From: Actinomycetes bacterium
Lineage (GTDB): Bacteria > Actinomycetota > Acidimicrobiia > Acidimicrobiales > RAAP-2
DNA: 64,000 nucleotides
Direction of reading: 5' to 3'
NCBI GenBank assembly: GCA_021846325.1
Contig: JAJZBX010000001.1
Coordinates: 124,001 to 188,000 of the forward strand
In this document: in pieces, positions 53,889 through 63,270 of the stretch
Position numbering within the stretch: the first letter of the stretch is position 1
Layout of the letters: every line of letters starts with the position of its first letter
Position numbers and translations under genes: made by a program
Notes under the pieces: model-generated
Database searches by the model: none
Told to the model about the DNA's origin: nothing
What the model saw: only the letters and a program-made list of their open reading frames with translations

Positions 53889-54830
53889 ATGACTGAGCAC
53901 CCATACCATGAGCCGGTCCTTGTCGAACGCGTTGTCGCAATCGTCCGTGAACTTGGGGCTGGCGTGGTCGTTGATGCGACTGCGGGCGGCGGTGGCCATG
54001 CGGCGGCGATGCTCGACGCCGCTCCCCAGATTCGCGTACTGGGGATCGACCGCGATCCAACCGCCCGCGACGTCGCGCGTCGGAGGCTCGCTCCGTACGG
54101 CGGTCGAGCCCGAGTCATCGGCGATACGTTCGCCGACCTCGCGTCCAGCCTGCGGACGAATAGTGACTTTGTGACTGAGTTTCCAGTCACCGGTGTGCTT
54201 ATGGATCTCGGCGTCTCGTCACGTCAGTTGGACGACCCCGCTCGCGGATTCTCCTTTCGCTTCGATGCGCCGCTCGATATGCGGATGGACCCGTCTCGCG
54301 GCGAAACGGCGGCGCAGCTGCTGGAGCGAATATCTCAGCAGGACCTGGTGGATCTCCTGCGCGCCAACGGCGAGGGCCGTTTCGCATTTGCGATCGCCAA
54401 CGCACTTCGCGTTGAACGGCCGAGTACCACCGCTGAACTCGTGAACGTCGTGGAACGGGTCGTACCGATCCCGGCGCGCCGTCGTGGCAACGTCGCCACC
54501 AGAGTCTTTCAGGCGTTGCGCATTGCGGTCAACGATGAGGAACGGCAACTGCGCGACGGCTTGACAGCAGCGTTTGAAGCGCTCGCGCCCGATGGAGCAC
54601 TCATAGTGATTTCGTATCACTCCGGTGAGGACCGCGTGGTGAAGACGTTCTTGAACGAGTTGGTCACCGGCGGCTGTCGGTGTCCCGTAGAACTCGGCTG
54701 CGTGTGCGGAGCCATCGCCAGAGCGCGCGTCTTGCGCTCAAGCGCGGTGTTGGCTCACGCTAATGAGATCGCGTCCAATCCTCGGGCGCGCTCAGCCAGA
54801 TTACGCGTCGGTTGGAAGTTGGCGACATGA
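53889..54830 (+). CDS. rsmH: 16S rRNA (cytosine-1402-N4)-methyltransferase
   Basis: A 313-residue RsmH (MraW): YHEPVLVERVVAIV, the SAM site VVDATAGGGGHAAAML, LMDLGVSSRQLDDPARGFSFRFDAPLDMRMDPSRGETAAQLL, RRGNVATRVFQALRIAVNDE and YHSGEDRVVKTFL. Methylates C1402 of 16S rRNA. ATG 53889; the track's 53727 lies within mraZ. Overlaps the FtsL-like gene start by ATGA. A 92-bp spacer from mraZ is the longest gap in the cluster. Confidence 0.95.
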   Translation: MTEHPYHEPVLVERVVAIVRELGAGVVVDATAGGGGHAAAMLDAAPQIRVLGIDRDPTARDVARRRLAPYGGRARVIGDTFADLASSLRTNSDFVTEFPVTGVLMDLGVSSRQLDDPARGFSFRFDAPLDMRMDPSRGETAAQLLERISQQDLVDLLRANGEGRFAFAIANALRVERPSTTAELVNVVERVVPIPARRRGNVATRVFQALRIAVNDEERQLRDGLTAAFEALAPDGALIVISYHSGEDRVVKTFLNELVTGGCRCPVELGCVCGAIARARVLRSSAVLAHANEIASNPRARSARLRVGWKLAT

Positions 54831-55276
54831 GCGTCATTACTTTCCCCCGACGCGTCGAACGACGACTTGCCCCGTCCGCACGGCCGGCACCTCGAGTTGG
54901 CGCACATCAAGTGCGCGATCGAGCGCCCAGCGTGACCCGTGCCCATTGGCGGCGCGTTTCACCAGCTCGGCGTTCGGCGGCGATGATCGGCGTCGCGCTG
55001 GCGATCTCGCTGGCCGGCAGCATGGTGGTGGCGAACCGACAGATTGAGTTGCATCGACTCCAGAGTGATCTGCTGCAGGCTCAATCGAATTACGCGGTTC
55101 AGGTCGGATCGCTGACGAACCTTTCAGCACCGAGTGAGATTGCGTCTCGGGCGGGAGCCCTTCACTTGGTCGACCCGACCACGGTTACCCAGGTTCCCGC
55201 TACGTCGCTTGATAGGCCATTGCCGCTGCCGCAGTTCAGTGGGTATGCACCGGTCACGTCAAGGACGCATCGGTGA
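54827..55276 (+). CDS. ftsL: FtsL-like cell-division membrane protein
   Basis: A 149-residue bitopic protein: a basic cytoplasmic N-terminus, one membrane helix (AAMIGVALAISLAGSMVVA, about residues 52-70), then a coiled coil NRQIELHRLQSDLLQAQSNYAVQVGSLTNLSAPSEIASRAGALHLV and a Pro-rich tail. Sequence similarity to FtsL is weak, as is usual, but the place between rsmH and ftsI and the topology are decisive. It would form the FtsQLB complex that activates FtsWI. Confidence 0.85.
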   Translation: MSVITFPRRVERRLAPSARPAPRVGAHQVRDRAPSVTRAHWRRVSPARRSAAMIGVALAISLAGSMVVANRQIELHRLQSDLLQAQSNYAVQVGSLTNLSAPSEIASRAGALHLVDPTTVTQVPATSLDRPLPLPQFSGYAPVTSRTHR

Positions 55277-57108
55277 GGTCACCAACGATTGCGCCACCTC
55301 GGCGTCCCCCGGTGCCGACGGCGTCCGCATCGAGGGCCCAACTGCCCACCCGTCGTCTCCGGCTCCTTCGCGTGGGCTTCGTCGGTGTGTTGGTGTTGCT
55401 TTCAGTGCGATTATTCATGTTGCAAATTGTGGATCACTCGTACTATGCCCGCCTGTCACTTGGACAGGTGCGAGAGGACCTCACGACGACGGCTCTGCGA
55501 GCGGGCATCTACGATCGATATGGCCAAATTCTCGCGGTATCTCGTCCAACCTCCCTCGTGATCGCCGACGACTTCCAAATAGCGCATCCCACGATCGAGG
55601 CACAGGCGATGGCCCCCATCGTCAAAGTGCCGGTCGGGCGGCTGACGAAACTACTTTCGGAACGCCACGGCTACGTGGTGATTAATCCCGCATTGGACCT
55701 GGCGCTGGGTCATCAGTTGTCGCTCATGAACTTTCCGGGCATCGTGGTCCAGAGTTCATCGGTACGAACCTACCCCGACGGCACCCTGGCGACGTCGTTA
55801 ATTGGCCGAGTCAATGCGTCAGGCGTTGGCTCATCGGGCCTCGAGTATCAGTATCAAAAGATGCTCGCCGGGCAGACCGGGGTGACCAGGGCATTCGTAT
55901 CAGCGTCGGGCGTCAACTTGCCGAGTACGTACACGACCGTGATCAAGAAGGCGGAACCCGGGGTCGGACTCGAGCTGACGATCGATTCATCGCTGCAGTT
56001 TGTCGCCGAACGGGCATTGGCGCACGCGATCGCGTCCACCGGAGCCGTGGCCGGGACCGCGATCGTGATGGATGTCCACACCGGGCAAATCCTGGCGAAC
56101 GCGTCGCTCATCAATAAGACGTCCAAGCCGGGGGTCTTGGGCCCTCTGCCGTCGTGGGGCACGTCGGTTGGCGTTCCGGGCATACAGCAGTCGATCAATG
56201 ACCTGGCCTTTAGTTACGCCTACGAGCCGGGTTCGGTGTTCAAGGCGGTGACCTTCTCGGCGGCACTGCAGGCGGGAATCATTACGCCGAACACCGTGTT
56301 CACGATTCCGAACAGCATCATCGTTGGTGGTCGGGTGTTCCACGACGCGGAGAACCACGGTCTCGAGCACCTCACCGCCACCCAGGTTCTTGCCCAGTCG
56401 TCGAACATCGGAACCTATGAGATCACTAATCGGCTCGGCGAAGCGGGTCTTCTCAGTCAAGTCGAACGACTTGGTTTTGGCCAACAAACGACACTCAACT
56501 ATCCGGGGGAGACGGCCGGCTTGCTCGTCAATGCGACGACTTGGTACGCGAGCGATATGGCGGCGATGCCCATTGGCCAAGTCGACGCCGTTCCGCCCAT
56601 CCAGGTCCTCGATGCCTACAACACCATCGCCAACGGTGGTGTTTTCGTCGAACCCTCGTTGGTTCGTGGTTACGTACTCGCCAACGGTGCGGTGAAGGCG
56701 GCGCCCCCCGTCGCCACGCGCGCCGCGATCACCCCGCGAGTCGCCACGACATTGACCAAGATGCTTGAGCAGGTGGTACTGGCGGGAACAGGGACCAACG
56801 CGGTCATCCCCGGTTACCCGGTTGCTGGCAAGACCGGGACTGCCAATATTCCGTACCCCGGTAAGGACTTGCTGTTGCCGGGGGCATTTGACGCCACCTT
56901 CGTTGGATTCGCGCCCGCCAATCGCCCGGTACTCTCAATGATCGTGGTAGTGGAGCGACCGGTGACTACCGTTTACGGTGGCACTGCTGCGGCACCAGTC
57001 TTTCAACAAGTCATGTCGTACGCGCTGCACCACTACGGCATCCCGTCCTCGGGAGTAATCGTGAAGCCGCTGAGTGGGCGGGCATCCATCGCCTCGGACG
57101 TGACCTGA
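55273..57108 (+). CDS. ftsI: Septal peptidoglycan transpeptidase (PBP3/FtsI)
   Basis: A 611-residue class B penicillin-binding protein. Membrane anchor LLRVGFVGVLVLLSVRLFMLQIV (about 30-52), dimerisation domain, then catalytic S321VFK, S376SN and K520TG (GKTGTANIP). It cross-links septal peptidoglycan with FtsW. GTG 55273 overlaps the FtsL stop; its TGA overlaps the murE ATG. Shorter than mycobacterial PbpB and without a PASTA domain. Confidence 0.95.
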   Translation: MRSPTIAPPRRPPVPTASASRAQLPTRRLRLLRVGFVGVLVLLSVRLFMLQIVDHSYYARLSLGQVREDLTTTALRAGIYDRYGQILAVSRPTSLVIADDFQIAHPTIEAQAMAPIVKVPVGRLTKLLSERHGYVVINPALDLALGHQLSLMNFPGIVVQSSSVRTYPDGTLATSLIGRVNASGVGSSGLEYQYQKMLAGQTGVTRAFVSASGVNLPSTYTTVIKKAEPGVGLELTIDSSLQFVAERALAHAIASTGAVAGTAIVMDVHTGQILANASLINKTSKPGVLGPLPSWGTSVGVPGIQQSINDLAFSYAYEPGSVFKAVTFSAALQAGIITPNTVFTIPNSIIVGGRVFHDAENHGLEHLTATQVLAQSSNIGTYEITNRLGEAGLLSQVERLGFGQQTTLNYPGETAGLLVNATTWYASDMAAMPIGQVDAVPPIQVLDAYNTIANGGVFVEPSLVRGYVLANGAVKAAPPVATRAAITPRVATTLTKMLEQVVLAGTGTNAVIPGYPVAGKTGTANIPYPGKDLLLPGAFDATFVGFAPANRPVLSMIVVVERPVTTVYGGTAAAPVFQQVMSYALHHYGIPSSGVIVKPLSGRASIASDVT

Positions 57109-58502
57109 TGCAACTGGGTGATCTGTTCGACGACGCGTCGCTGGACGTTGCGGCCGCCAGTGTCGAAATCGACCGCGTCGAAATCGACTCGCGCGTGTGC
57201 GGGCCTGGCGCGTTGTTCCTCGCGATACCGGGCAGTCACACGGACGGGTCGCGCTTCGCGACTGACGCGGTAGCGCGCGGCGCCACCGCAGTAATGGCGA
57301 GTTCGCCGCTGGCGCTGGGCGTACCCGTCGTGGTCGTGCCACCCTCACAGGTTCGTGCCACCGTTGCGCACGTGAGCTCAGCGATCGTCGGTCACCCCGA
57401 ACGGCGGCTCGAACTGGTGGGGGTTACGGGCACGAATGGCAAGACCACGGTGGCCACGCTCGTCGGCGACTTGGCGATCAAACTGGGTTGGAATGGCGCG
57501 AGCATGGGAACGCTCACCCACGAGCGAACCACGCCGGCGCCCCCGGAACTCTTTCGCTCACTGGCTCGAATCGCTGACGAATTCGACGTGACTGCGCGTT
57601 CGGTCGTCGGTCTGGAGGTGTCGAGTCACGCCTTGGACCAAGGCCGCGTCGACGGATTGGTCTTTGCCGTCGCGGTTTTCACTAACCTCAGTCACGACCA
57701 CCTCGATTACCACGGGTCCATGGAGGCGTACTTTCGAGCGAAAGCCAAGCTCTTTAGCCCCGAGCGCGCCAAACGAGCGGTCATCTGGGGCGACGATCCG
57801 TACGGCGCACGCTTGGCGGACGAATCAACCATCGCGACGACGGTGGTGTCCGCGAGTGACGCATCCAGCGTCACGCTGTCACTCATCGGCTCGACGTTCT
57901 TCTGGCGGGGCCAATTGGTGCGCTCCCCCCTGGTTGGCGCGTACAACGTTGACAACGCGGTCGTGGCGATGACGGCGTTGAGTGCGCTCGGGGCGAGTGA
58001 CGAGGCAATCATCGACGCGTTGGCCGACGTACGACCCGTACCGGGCCGTTTCGAAGTTGTCAGCGATCACGAGATCGTCGTCGTCGTCGATTACGCGCAC
58101 ACGCCGGCTGGCCTGTCAACACTGCTGGACAATGTACGGGCCCTGTCACCTGGCTCGCGCGTCATCCTCGTTTTCGGATGTGGTGGAGATCGAGATCACG
58201 AAAAGAGGGCGCCTATGGGAGCAGTGGCTGCCGCGAGGGCTGACATCGTGGTCGTGACCTCGGATAATCCCCGATCCGAGTCGCCCGACGCCATCATTGA
58301 CGCGATTGTGTCGGGTGTGCCAGCCGATGTCGTGGTCCAGCGAGACGTTGACCGACGACGAGCCATCGAGCGAGCAATTAGTCAGGCGAGGCGAGGTGAC
58401 GTGGTCGTCGTTGCGGGCAAGGGTCATGAAACGACTCAGACGATCGGCGACGTGATGATCGCCTTTGACGATCGAGCGGTCGTCCGAGAGGTCCTGGCGT
58501 GA
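57108..58502 (+). CDS. murE: UDP-MurNAc-L-Ala-D-Glu:meso-DAP ligase
   Basis: A 464-residue Mur ligase: GVTGTNGKTTVATLVGDLA (ATP site near 107), the central FTNLSHDHLDYHGSMEAYFRAKAKLF, and SDNPRSESPDAIIDAI. The DNPR motif (about 386) indicates meso-diaminopimelate as substrate. VDYAHTPAGL and VVAGKGHETTQTIGD are also typical. It adds the third residue of the stem peptide. MurF, expected next, is not encoded between murE and mraY. Confidence 0.96.
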   Translation: MQLGDLFDDASLDVAAASVEIDRVEIDSRVCGPGALFLAIPGSHTDGSRFATDAVARGATAVMASSPLALGVPVVVVPPSQVRATVAHVSSAIVGHPERRLELVGVTGTNGKTTVATLVGDLAIKLGWNGASMGTLTHERTTPAPPELFRSLARIADEFDVTARSVVGLEVSSHALDQGRVDGLVFAVAVFTNLSHDHLDYHGSMEAYFRAKAKLFSPERAKRAVIWGDDPYGARLADESTIATTVVSASDASSVTLSLIGSTFFWRGQLVRSPLVGAYNVDNAVVAMTALSALGASDEAIIDALADVRPVPGRFEVVSDHEIVVVVDYAHTPAGLSTLLDNVRALSPGSRVILVFGCGGDRDHEKRAPMGAVAAARADIVVVTSDNPRSESPDAIIDAIVSGVPADVVVQRDVDRRRAIERAISQARRGDVVVVAGKGHETTQTIGDVMIAFDDRAVVREVLA

Positions 58503-58509
58503 GGTGCGC

Positions 58510-59544
58510 ATGTTGAGTCTCATGGAATCAGGTGGCGTCGCGTTCTTGGTGGCGCTCTTGGTGACGCCACTGTGGATCCGATTCGTCCAACGACGTTCTA
58601 TGGGCCAGCAGATTCGAGTCGACGGGCCACCATCGCACTTCGCCAAGGCGGGAACGCCGACCATGGGCGGCGTCGTCATTGTGCTCGCCGGGGTGATCGG
58701 CTACGTCATGGGCCACCTCGGCACATCGATCAATTTCACCCGAGCCGGCGTTCTCGCCATTTCGGTCACCGTAGCGTCGGGGATCCTCGGATTTGTCGAT
58801 GACTATTTAGCGATTCGCAATGCCCGAAATCTTGGATTGAACAAACGAGGCAAGCTCGTGGGCCAGCTGCTCATCGCTGCGGCGTTTGCGATCCTCGCCA
58901 TCTATTGGGTAGAGACCTCGACCAACCTGTCGTTTACGAGATTCTCGCTTCCGGGTTGGAATCTGAGTGTCGTGGGGTGGATGGTGCTCGCGGTCTTCGT
59001 CATCGTGGCGACGTCGAACGCCGTAAACCTGACCGATGGTTTGGACGGACTCGCCGGTGGCGCCGCCACCTTCGCGTTCGCGGTGTTGTCGATCATCGGC
59101 TATTGGCAGTTTCGCCATTTCTCGATCTATCACCTGCACAGTGCGCTTGATCTCGGCCTCGTCGCGGTGGGCCTCGTTGGCTCATGTCTCGGCTTTCTAT
59201 GGTGGAACGCCGCGCCGGCGCGGATCATTATGGGCGACACCGGATCGCTGGCCATCGGCACGGGTCTCGGCGGGCTCTGCTTGCTCATGAATCTCGACCT
59301 CCTGCTGATTATCTTGGGCGGGCTCTTCGTCGCAGAGACGGCGTCAGTGATCTTGCAAGTACTGAGTTTTCGCCTATTCGGGCGTCGAATCTTTCGAATG
59401 GCTCCGTTTCATCATCACTTCGAACTGCGCGGCTGGCCCGAGACAACCGTCATTATCCGCTTCTGGATTCTCTCCGGACTATTGTCAGCGCTGGCCCTCG
59501 GAATCTTCTACGGTGACTTTTTGAAGATTGCGAAGGTGGTCTGA
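58510..59544 (+). CDS. mraY: Phospho-MurNAc-pentapeptide transferase
   Basis: A 344-residue, ten-helix transferase that makes lipid I from UDP-MurNAc-pentapeptide and undecaprenyl phosphate. Cytoplasmic loops GPPSHFAKAGTPTMGGVV, FVDDYLAIRNARNLGLNKRGKL, NAVNLTDGLDGLAGG and APFHHHFELRGWPE hold the catalytic Asp and His residues. ATG 58510 is preferred; GAGGTGCGC precedes it. It follows murE after 7 bp and overlaps ftsW by one base, leaving no room for murF or murD. Confidence 0.95.
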   Translation: MLSLMESGGVAFLVALLVTPLWIRFVQRRSMGQQIRVDGPPSHFAKAGTPTMGGVVIVLAGVIGYVMGHLGTSINFTRAGVLAISVTVASGILGFVDDYLAIRNARNLGLNKRGKLVGQLLIAAAFAILAIYWVETSTNLSFTRFSLPGWNLSVVGWMVLAVFVIVATSNAVNLTDGLDGLAGGAATFAFAVLSIIGYWQFRHFSIYHLHSALDLGLVAVGLVGSCLGFLWWNAAPARIIMGDTGSLAIGTGLGGLCLLMNLDLLLIILGGLFVAETASVILQVLSFRLFGRRIFRMAPFHHHFELRGWPETTVIIRFWILSGLLSALALGIFYGDFLKIAKVV

Positions 59545-60797
59545 TGTCCGAATCGCGACCGGCCCGCCTCTTCCACGCCTGGCCACGAGGCAACGGCGCC
59601 GCCAGGTCGATGTTGCTGGTAACGATGATCATGGTGGCGTACGGGACGGTTGCCGTCGCCTCGGCTAGTGAGGGTCAGGCCGCGGCCAACGGCGGCTCCA
59701 GCTGGAGCATTGCCATCCACGATCTCGTCTACCTCGGCTTCGGACTCATCGCGATGTACGTTGCGGCCCGCCTTCGCCTCGATTGGGTGATTCGTCGTGC
59801 GCCGCTCGCGATGATCGGCGGATTACTTTTGTTGCTCGCGGTCAAGGCGATCGGCGTGAGCGCGAACGGTGGCAAGCGGTGGTTGAACCTGCACGTCATT
59901 TTCCTCCAGCCGTCTGAACTGTTCAAGTTGGTCACGATCCTCTTCATCGCGTGGCTCATCGAGCATCATCACGACGAACTTGGTGACTGGCGTCCCCTGT
60001 TGTTGTGGACCCTTCCGGTGCTCGCCGGTGCGGCGCTGATCGTCATCGAACCCGATATCGGCACCTCGTCGGTCGTGGTGGCCATCGCGATCGCGATGCT
60101 CGCCGTAGCCGGCCTTTCTCGCCAACTACTGGTGCGCATCGTCGGACTGGGCATTCTCTCCTTTGGCGCGTTCATGATTCTGAAGCCCTATTCGGCCCGT
60201 CGATTCCTCTCGTTTCTGCACCCGAATCAGAACCTCCAGGGCAGTGGGTACCAATTGCTGCAGTCCAAGATTGGACTCGGCGCGGGGGGCTTGACGGGAC
60301 TGGGACTCGGGCACAGTCGTGAGAAGTGGGGACTCTTGCCCAATCCCCACACTGACTTCATCTTTACCATCATCGGGGAAGAACTTGGTTTTATCGGAAC
60401 GCTCGCGATCGTGGGACTCTTCATTTGGTTCTTGTTCAGCGCTACCCGAATCGCTCAGTCGTCGGCGAACGCCACGTATCGACTCGTCGCGATTGGTATT
60501 ACGGCGTGGATCATGCTCGAGGCGGTCATCAATATCGCGTCCGTGGTGGGGGCCTGGGCGGTGACCGGTGTGCCCCTGCCGTTCTTCTCGTACGGCGGCA
60601 CGGCGTTGATCAGCGAACTCTTCGCGATTGGTCTGCTTTACAACATTGGTCACGACGTCAGTGAGTCACGCGATCATACGATTCGTCGACGCGAGATCCT
60701 ATCGACTCGCAACGAAGGGCTTGGGTCGATGCGGGTTCCTCGCAGCCCGGCTCGCTACGCCGACCCACGCACGCGCACGTCACACGGGCGCGAGTGA
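59544..60797 (+). CDS. ftsW: Septal peptidoglycan glycosyltransferase
   Basis: A 417-residue SEDS-family glycosyltransferase with about ten helices: GGKRWLNLHVIFLQPSELFKLVTILFIAW, YLAPDIG-like EPDIGTSSVVVAIA, GSGYQLLQSKIGLGAGGLTGLGLGHSREKWGLLPNPHTDFIFTIIGEELGFIG and PLPFFSYGGTALISELFAIGLLYNI. Polymerises lipid II at the septum with FtsI. C-terminal basic tail. Overlaps murG by one base. Confidence 0.95.
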   Translation: MSESRPARLFHAWPRGNGAARSMLLVTMIMVAYGTVAVASASEGQAAANGGSSWSIAIHDLVYLGFGLIAMYVAARLRLDWVIRRAPLAMIGGLLLLLAVKAIGVSANGGKRWLNLHVIFLQPSELFKLVTILFIAWLIEHHHDELGDWRPLLLWTLPVLAGAALIVIEPDIGTSSVVVAIAIAMLAVAGLSRQLLVRIVGLGILSFGAFMILKPYSARRFLSFLHPNQNLQGSGYQLLQSKIGLGAGGLTGLGLGHSREKWGLLPNPHTDFIFTIIGEELGFIGTLAIVGLFIWFLFSATRIAQSSANATYRLVAIGITAWIMLEAVINIASVVGAWAVTGVPLPFFSYGGTALISELFAIGLLYNIGHDVSESRDHTIRRREILSTRNEGLGSMRVPRSPARYADPRTRTSHGRE

Positions 60798-61915
60798 TGG
60801 CCCGAGCTGTCCTACTGACCGGGGGCGGAACCGGGGGGCACATCTTTCCGATGGTGGCCGTCGCCGACGAGCTGGTGGCCAGCGGTGTTCCGGCTGAGCG
60901 CGTTGAGTTGATCGGCAGCCGGCGGGGCCAGGAGTTGCGGCTGTTACGCGATAGCCCCTATCGCCTGACGCGACTACCGGGTCGGGGATTGCGGCGTTCG
61001 TGGCGACCAGCGGCGATCGTGGCGAACATCGGCGCCGTTTTGGGACTCGTGGCGGCGCTGGCGATCGCGCTGGTGCGCATCGGTCGTCGACGTCCGGCGG
61101 TGGTCGTCTCGTTCGGTGGTTACGCCGCCGCTCCCGCCGCCGTGGCGGCGATCCTCTGGCGCCGGCCCCTCGTGCTCGTTGAACTCGATGCCGTACCCGG
61201 CGCAGTTCACCGACTTCTGGCTCGGTTCGCGTGGCGGCGGTGTCTGGCATTTGGACCAGCGGGCGCACGCAGCGTCGTGACCGGCGTTCCCGTGCGTGGC
61301 GAGGTCGTGGCCGTTGATCGGGGCGACGCCGCTCGAGCTCGGGCTCGAGTGGCCCTGACGCCACCGGTGGAGCCTGGGCGAGCCATCGTGGTGATTATGT
61401 CTGGTTCGCTCGGATCTGAGCGAGTCAACGACGCGGCGACCGAGCTCGCACGTCGGTGGGCGAGCCGTAGCGACCGTACGATCATCCACGTCACCGGACG
61501 CCGCGACGCACAGCGCGTGCTCGAGCGTCGACCGTCGACGAGCGGACTGGACTACCGAGTAACTGACTTCGCGGTCATGGCGCCGCTGTGGTGCGTGGCC
61601 GATGCTGCGGTGTGCCGGGCCGGTGCGACGACGGTAGCCGAATTGACGGTCGTCGGCGTGCCCGCGGTGCTGGTGCCCCTGCCGGGTGCACCCGGCGGCC
61701 ATCAGCTCGCCAACGCCAGGGTGGTCGAGCAAGCCGGCGGCGCGATCGTCGTCGCCGACGATCAGTGCGATGCCTCGAGTCTCGAAGCCGCGCTTGAGCG
61801 TCTGCTGGAGGAGGAACACCGGCGCAGCTACGGCGAGGCGGCGCGCTCGCTCGGACGCCCGAATGCCGCCTCGGCCATTGCGCGCGAGATCGTCGTGATC
61901 GGAGAATGGGGTTGA
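60797..61915 (+). CDS. murG: UDP-GlcNAc:lipid I N-acetylglucosaminyltransferase
   Basis: A 372-residue GT28 glycosyltransferase that converts lipid I to lipid II. LTGGGTGGHIFPMVAVADEL is the N-terminal donor-side loop; VELDAVPGAVHRLLARFA replaces the usual EQNAVPG; VCRAGATTVAELTVVGVPAVLVPLPGAPGGHQLANARVVEQAGGAIVV is the C-terminal site. The middle loop GGSQGA is degenerate here (MSGSLGSERVND). ATG 60797 overlaps the ftsW stop. Confidence 0.93.
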   Translation: MARAVLLTGGGTGGHIFPMVAVADELVASGVPAERVELIGSRRGQELRLLRDSPYRLTRLPGRGLRRSWRPAAIVANIGAVLGLVAALAIALVRIGRRRPAVVVSFGGYAAAPAAVAAILWRRPLVLVELDAVPGAVHRLLARFAWRRCLAFGPAGARSVVTGVPVRGEVVAVDRGDAARARARVALTPPVEPGRAIVVIMSGSLGSERVNDAATELARRWASRSDRTIIHVTGRRDAQRVLERRPSTSGLDYRVTDFAVMAPLWCVADAAVCRAGATTVAELTVVGVPAVLVPLPGAPGGHQLANARVVEQAGGAIVVADDQCDASSLEAALERLLEEEHRRSYGEAARSLGRPNAASAIAREIVVIGEWG

Positions 61916-63270
61916 TGACGTTCGAAGCGGGCACCCGAGTGCACATCGTCGGCGTCGGCGGTGCCGGGATGAGCGGACTCGCCCGACTGCTCCACGAGCG
62001 CGGGTGCCTGGTCAGTGGATCAGATGCGCAGGATTCGAAGACGTTAGCGGATCTCGCGAGCGCCGGCGTCGAGATCGCGGTGGGTCACGACGCCGATCAC
62101 GGAAGCGATGCCGCGATCGTTCTCTGGTCGCCGGCCGTGTCGATGGATAACGTCGAACTTCTCGCGGCCCGTCGGCGCGGTGCCGATCTCATGCCGCGAT
62201 CACGGGTGCTCGCGGCTCTGGCCGGCGAGCAACCGGTGGTGGGTTTGACGGGTACGCACGGCAAGACCACGGCGACGTCAATGATGGTGCACGTGTACGC
62301 CGCGGCGCAGCGCGACGCCTCGTGGCTGCTCGGCGCACCGGTGCGCGGCGTTGGGTCCAACGGTCACTGGGGTTCGGGAGAGCTGGTCTTGGAAGTTGAC
62401 GAGAGCTTCGGCACGTTTCGAGAGATCGTTCCTTCGTCGCTCGGACTCTTGAACGTGGAATCGGACCATCTGGACTACTACGCCAACCGAGACGCCCTCG
62501 AGGCGGCCTTCGTGGACCTCGTCAACCGCACGACTGGACCGGTGGTGGCGTGGACTGATGACCCAGGGGCTCGACGGGTGAGCCGACGCGCCAAACGCAC
62601 CACCGTGACGGTCGGTCGTTCGGCGGCGGACTGGCTGATCAGCGGTGAGACGCTGTCGCGGGGTTCGGCGCGATTTCGGCTCGATCGTGAGTCCTCGCAT
62701 CTGGCGATCGAGTTGGCGGTCACCGGCGCCCACAACGTCGCGAACGCTGCGGTGGTGGCGGCGCTCGCGATCGAGATCGGTTTCGATGCGGGAGCGGTCG
62801 AGCGGGGACTCGCGGCCTTTGGCGGCGCGCCGCGACGATTCGAACGCATTGGCCGGTGGCGAGGGGCCGAGGTGTACGAGGACTACGCACACCTGCCCGG
62901 CGAGATCAGCGCGACCTTGGCGGCGGCGCGGGCGGCGGGGTACCAACACGTGACCGCCGTCTTCCAGCCGCACCGGGTGACCAGGACGAGCGCGTTGGCG
63001 GACTCGTTTGGCGACGCGTTTCGCGATGCCGACGCCGTCATCGTGACCGACATCTACAGCGCTGGCGAGGCAAATCCGATGGCAATCACCGGTGAAGTCA
63101 TTGCCAGGGCCGTCACCGCGGCACACGCCGGGACGGTTCGTTACGCGGCGACCTTCAACGACGTCGTCGGCGTTTTGGCCGACGCAACCTCGGCCGACAT
63201 CATCGTGCTCTTGGGGGCTGGGGACGTGGGCAACGTGGCGCGACTACTGCCCGGTGGGCTCGAAGCGTGA
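61915..63270 (+). CDS. murC: UDP-N-acetylmuramate-L-alanine ligase
   Basis: A 451-residue Mur ligase: VHIVGVGGAGMSGLARLLHERG at the UDP site, GLTGTHGKTTATSMMV for ATP, NVESDHLDYYANRDALEAAF, VTGAHNVANAAVVAAL and FQPHRVTRTSAL. The usual DDYxHHPTEI reads EDYAHLPGEIS here, so the second His and Thr are changed. ATG 61915 overlaps the murG stop by TGATG; the track ATG is three codons earlier. Adds the first L-Ala of the stem peptide. Confidence 0.95.
   Translation: MTFEAGTRVHIVGVGGAGMSGLARLLHERGCLVSGSDAQDSKTLADLASAGVEIAVGHDADHGSDAAIVLWSPAVSMDNVELLAARRRGADLMPRSRVLAALAGEQPVVGLTGTHGKTTATSMMVHVYAAAQRDASWLLGAPVRGVGSNGHWGSGELVLEVDESFGTFREIVPSSLGLLNVESDHLDYYANRDALEAAFVDLVNRTTGPVVAWTDDPGARRVSRRAKRTTVTVGRSAADWLISGETLSRGSARFRLDRESSHLAIELAVTGAHNVANAAVVAALAIEIGFDAGAVERGLAAFGGAPRRFERIGRWRGAEVYEDYAHLPGEISATLAAARAAGYQHVTAVFQPHRVTRTSALADSFGDAFRDADAVIVTDIYSAGEANPMAITGEVIARAVTAAHAGTVRYAATFNDVVGVLADATSADIIVLLGAGDVGNVARLLPGGLEA

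Noticed and set aside
62278-63126. 282-residue minus-strand ORF opposite murC
   Set aside because: Antisense shadow of a conserved cell-wall gene.
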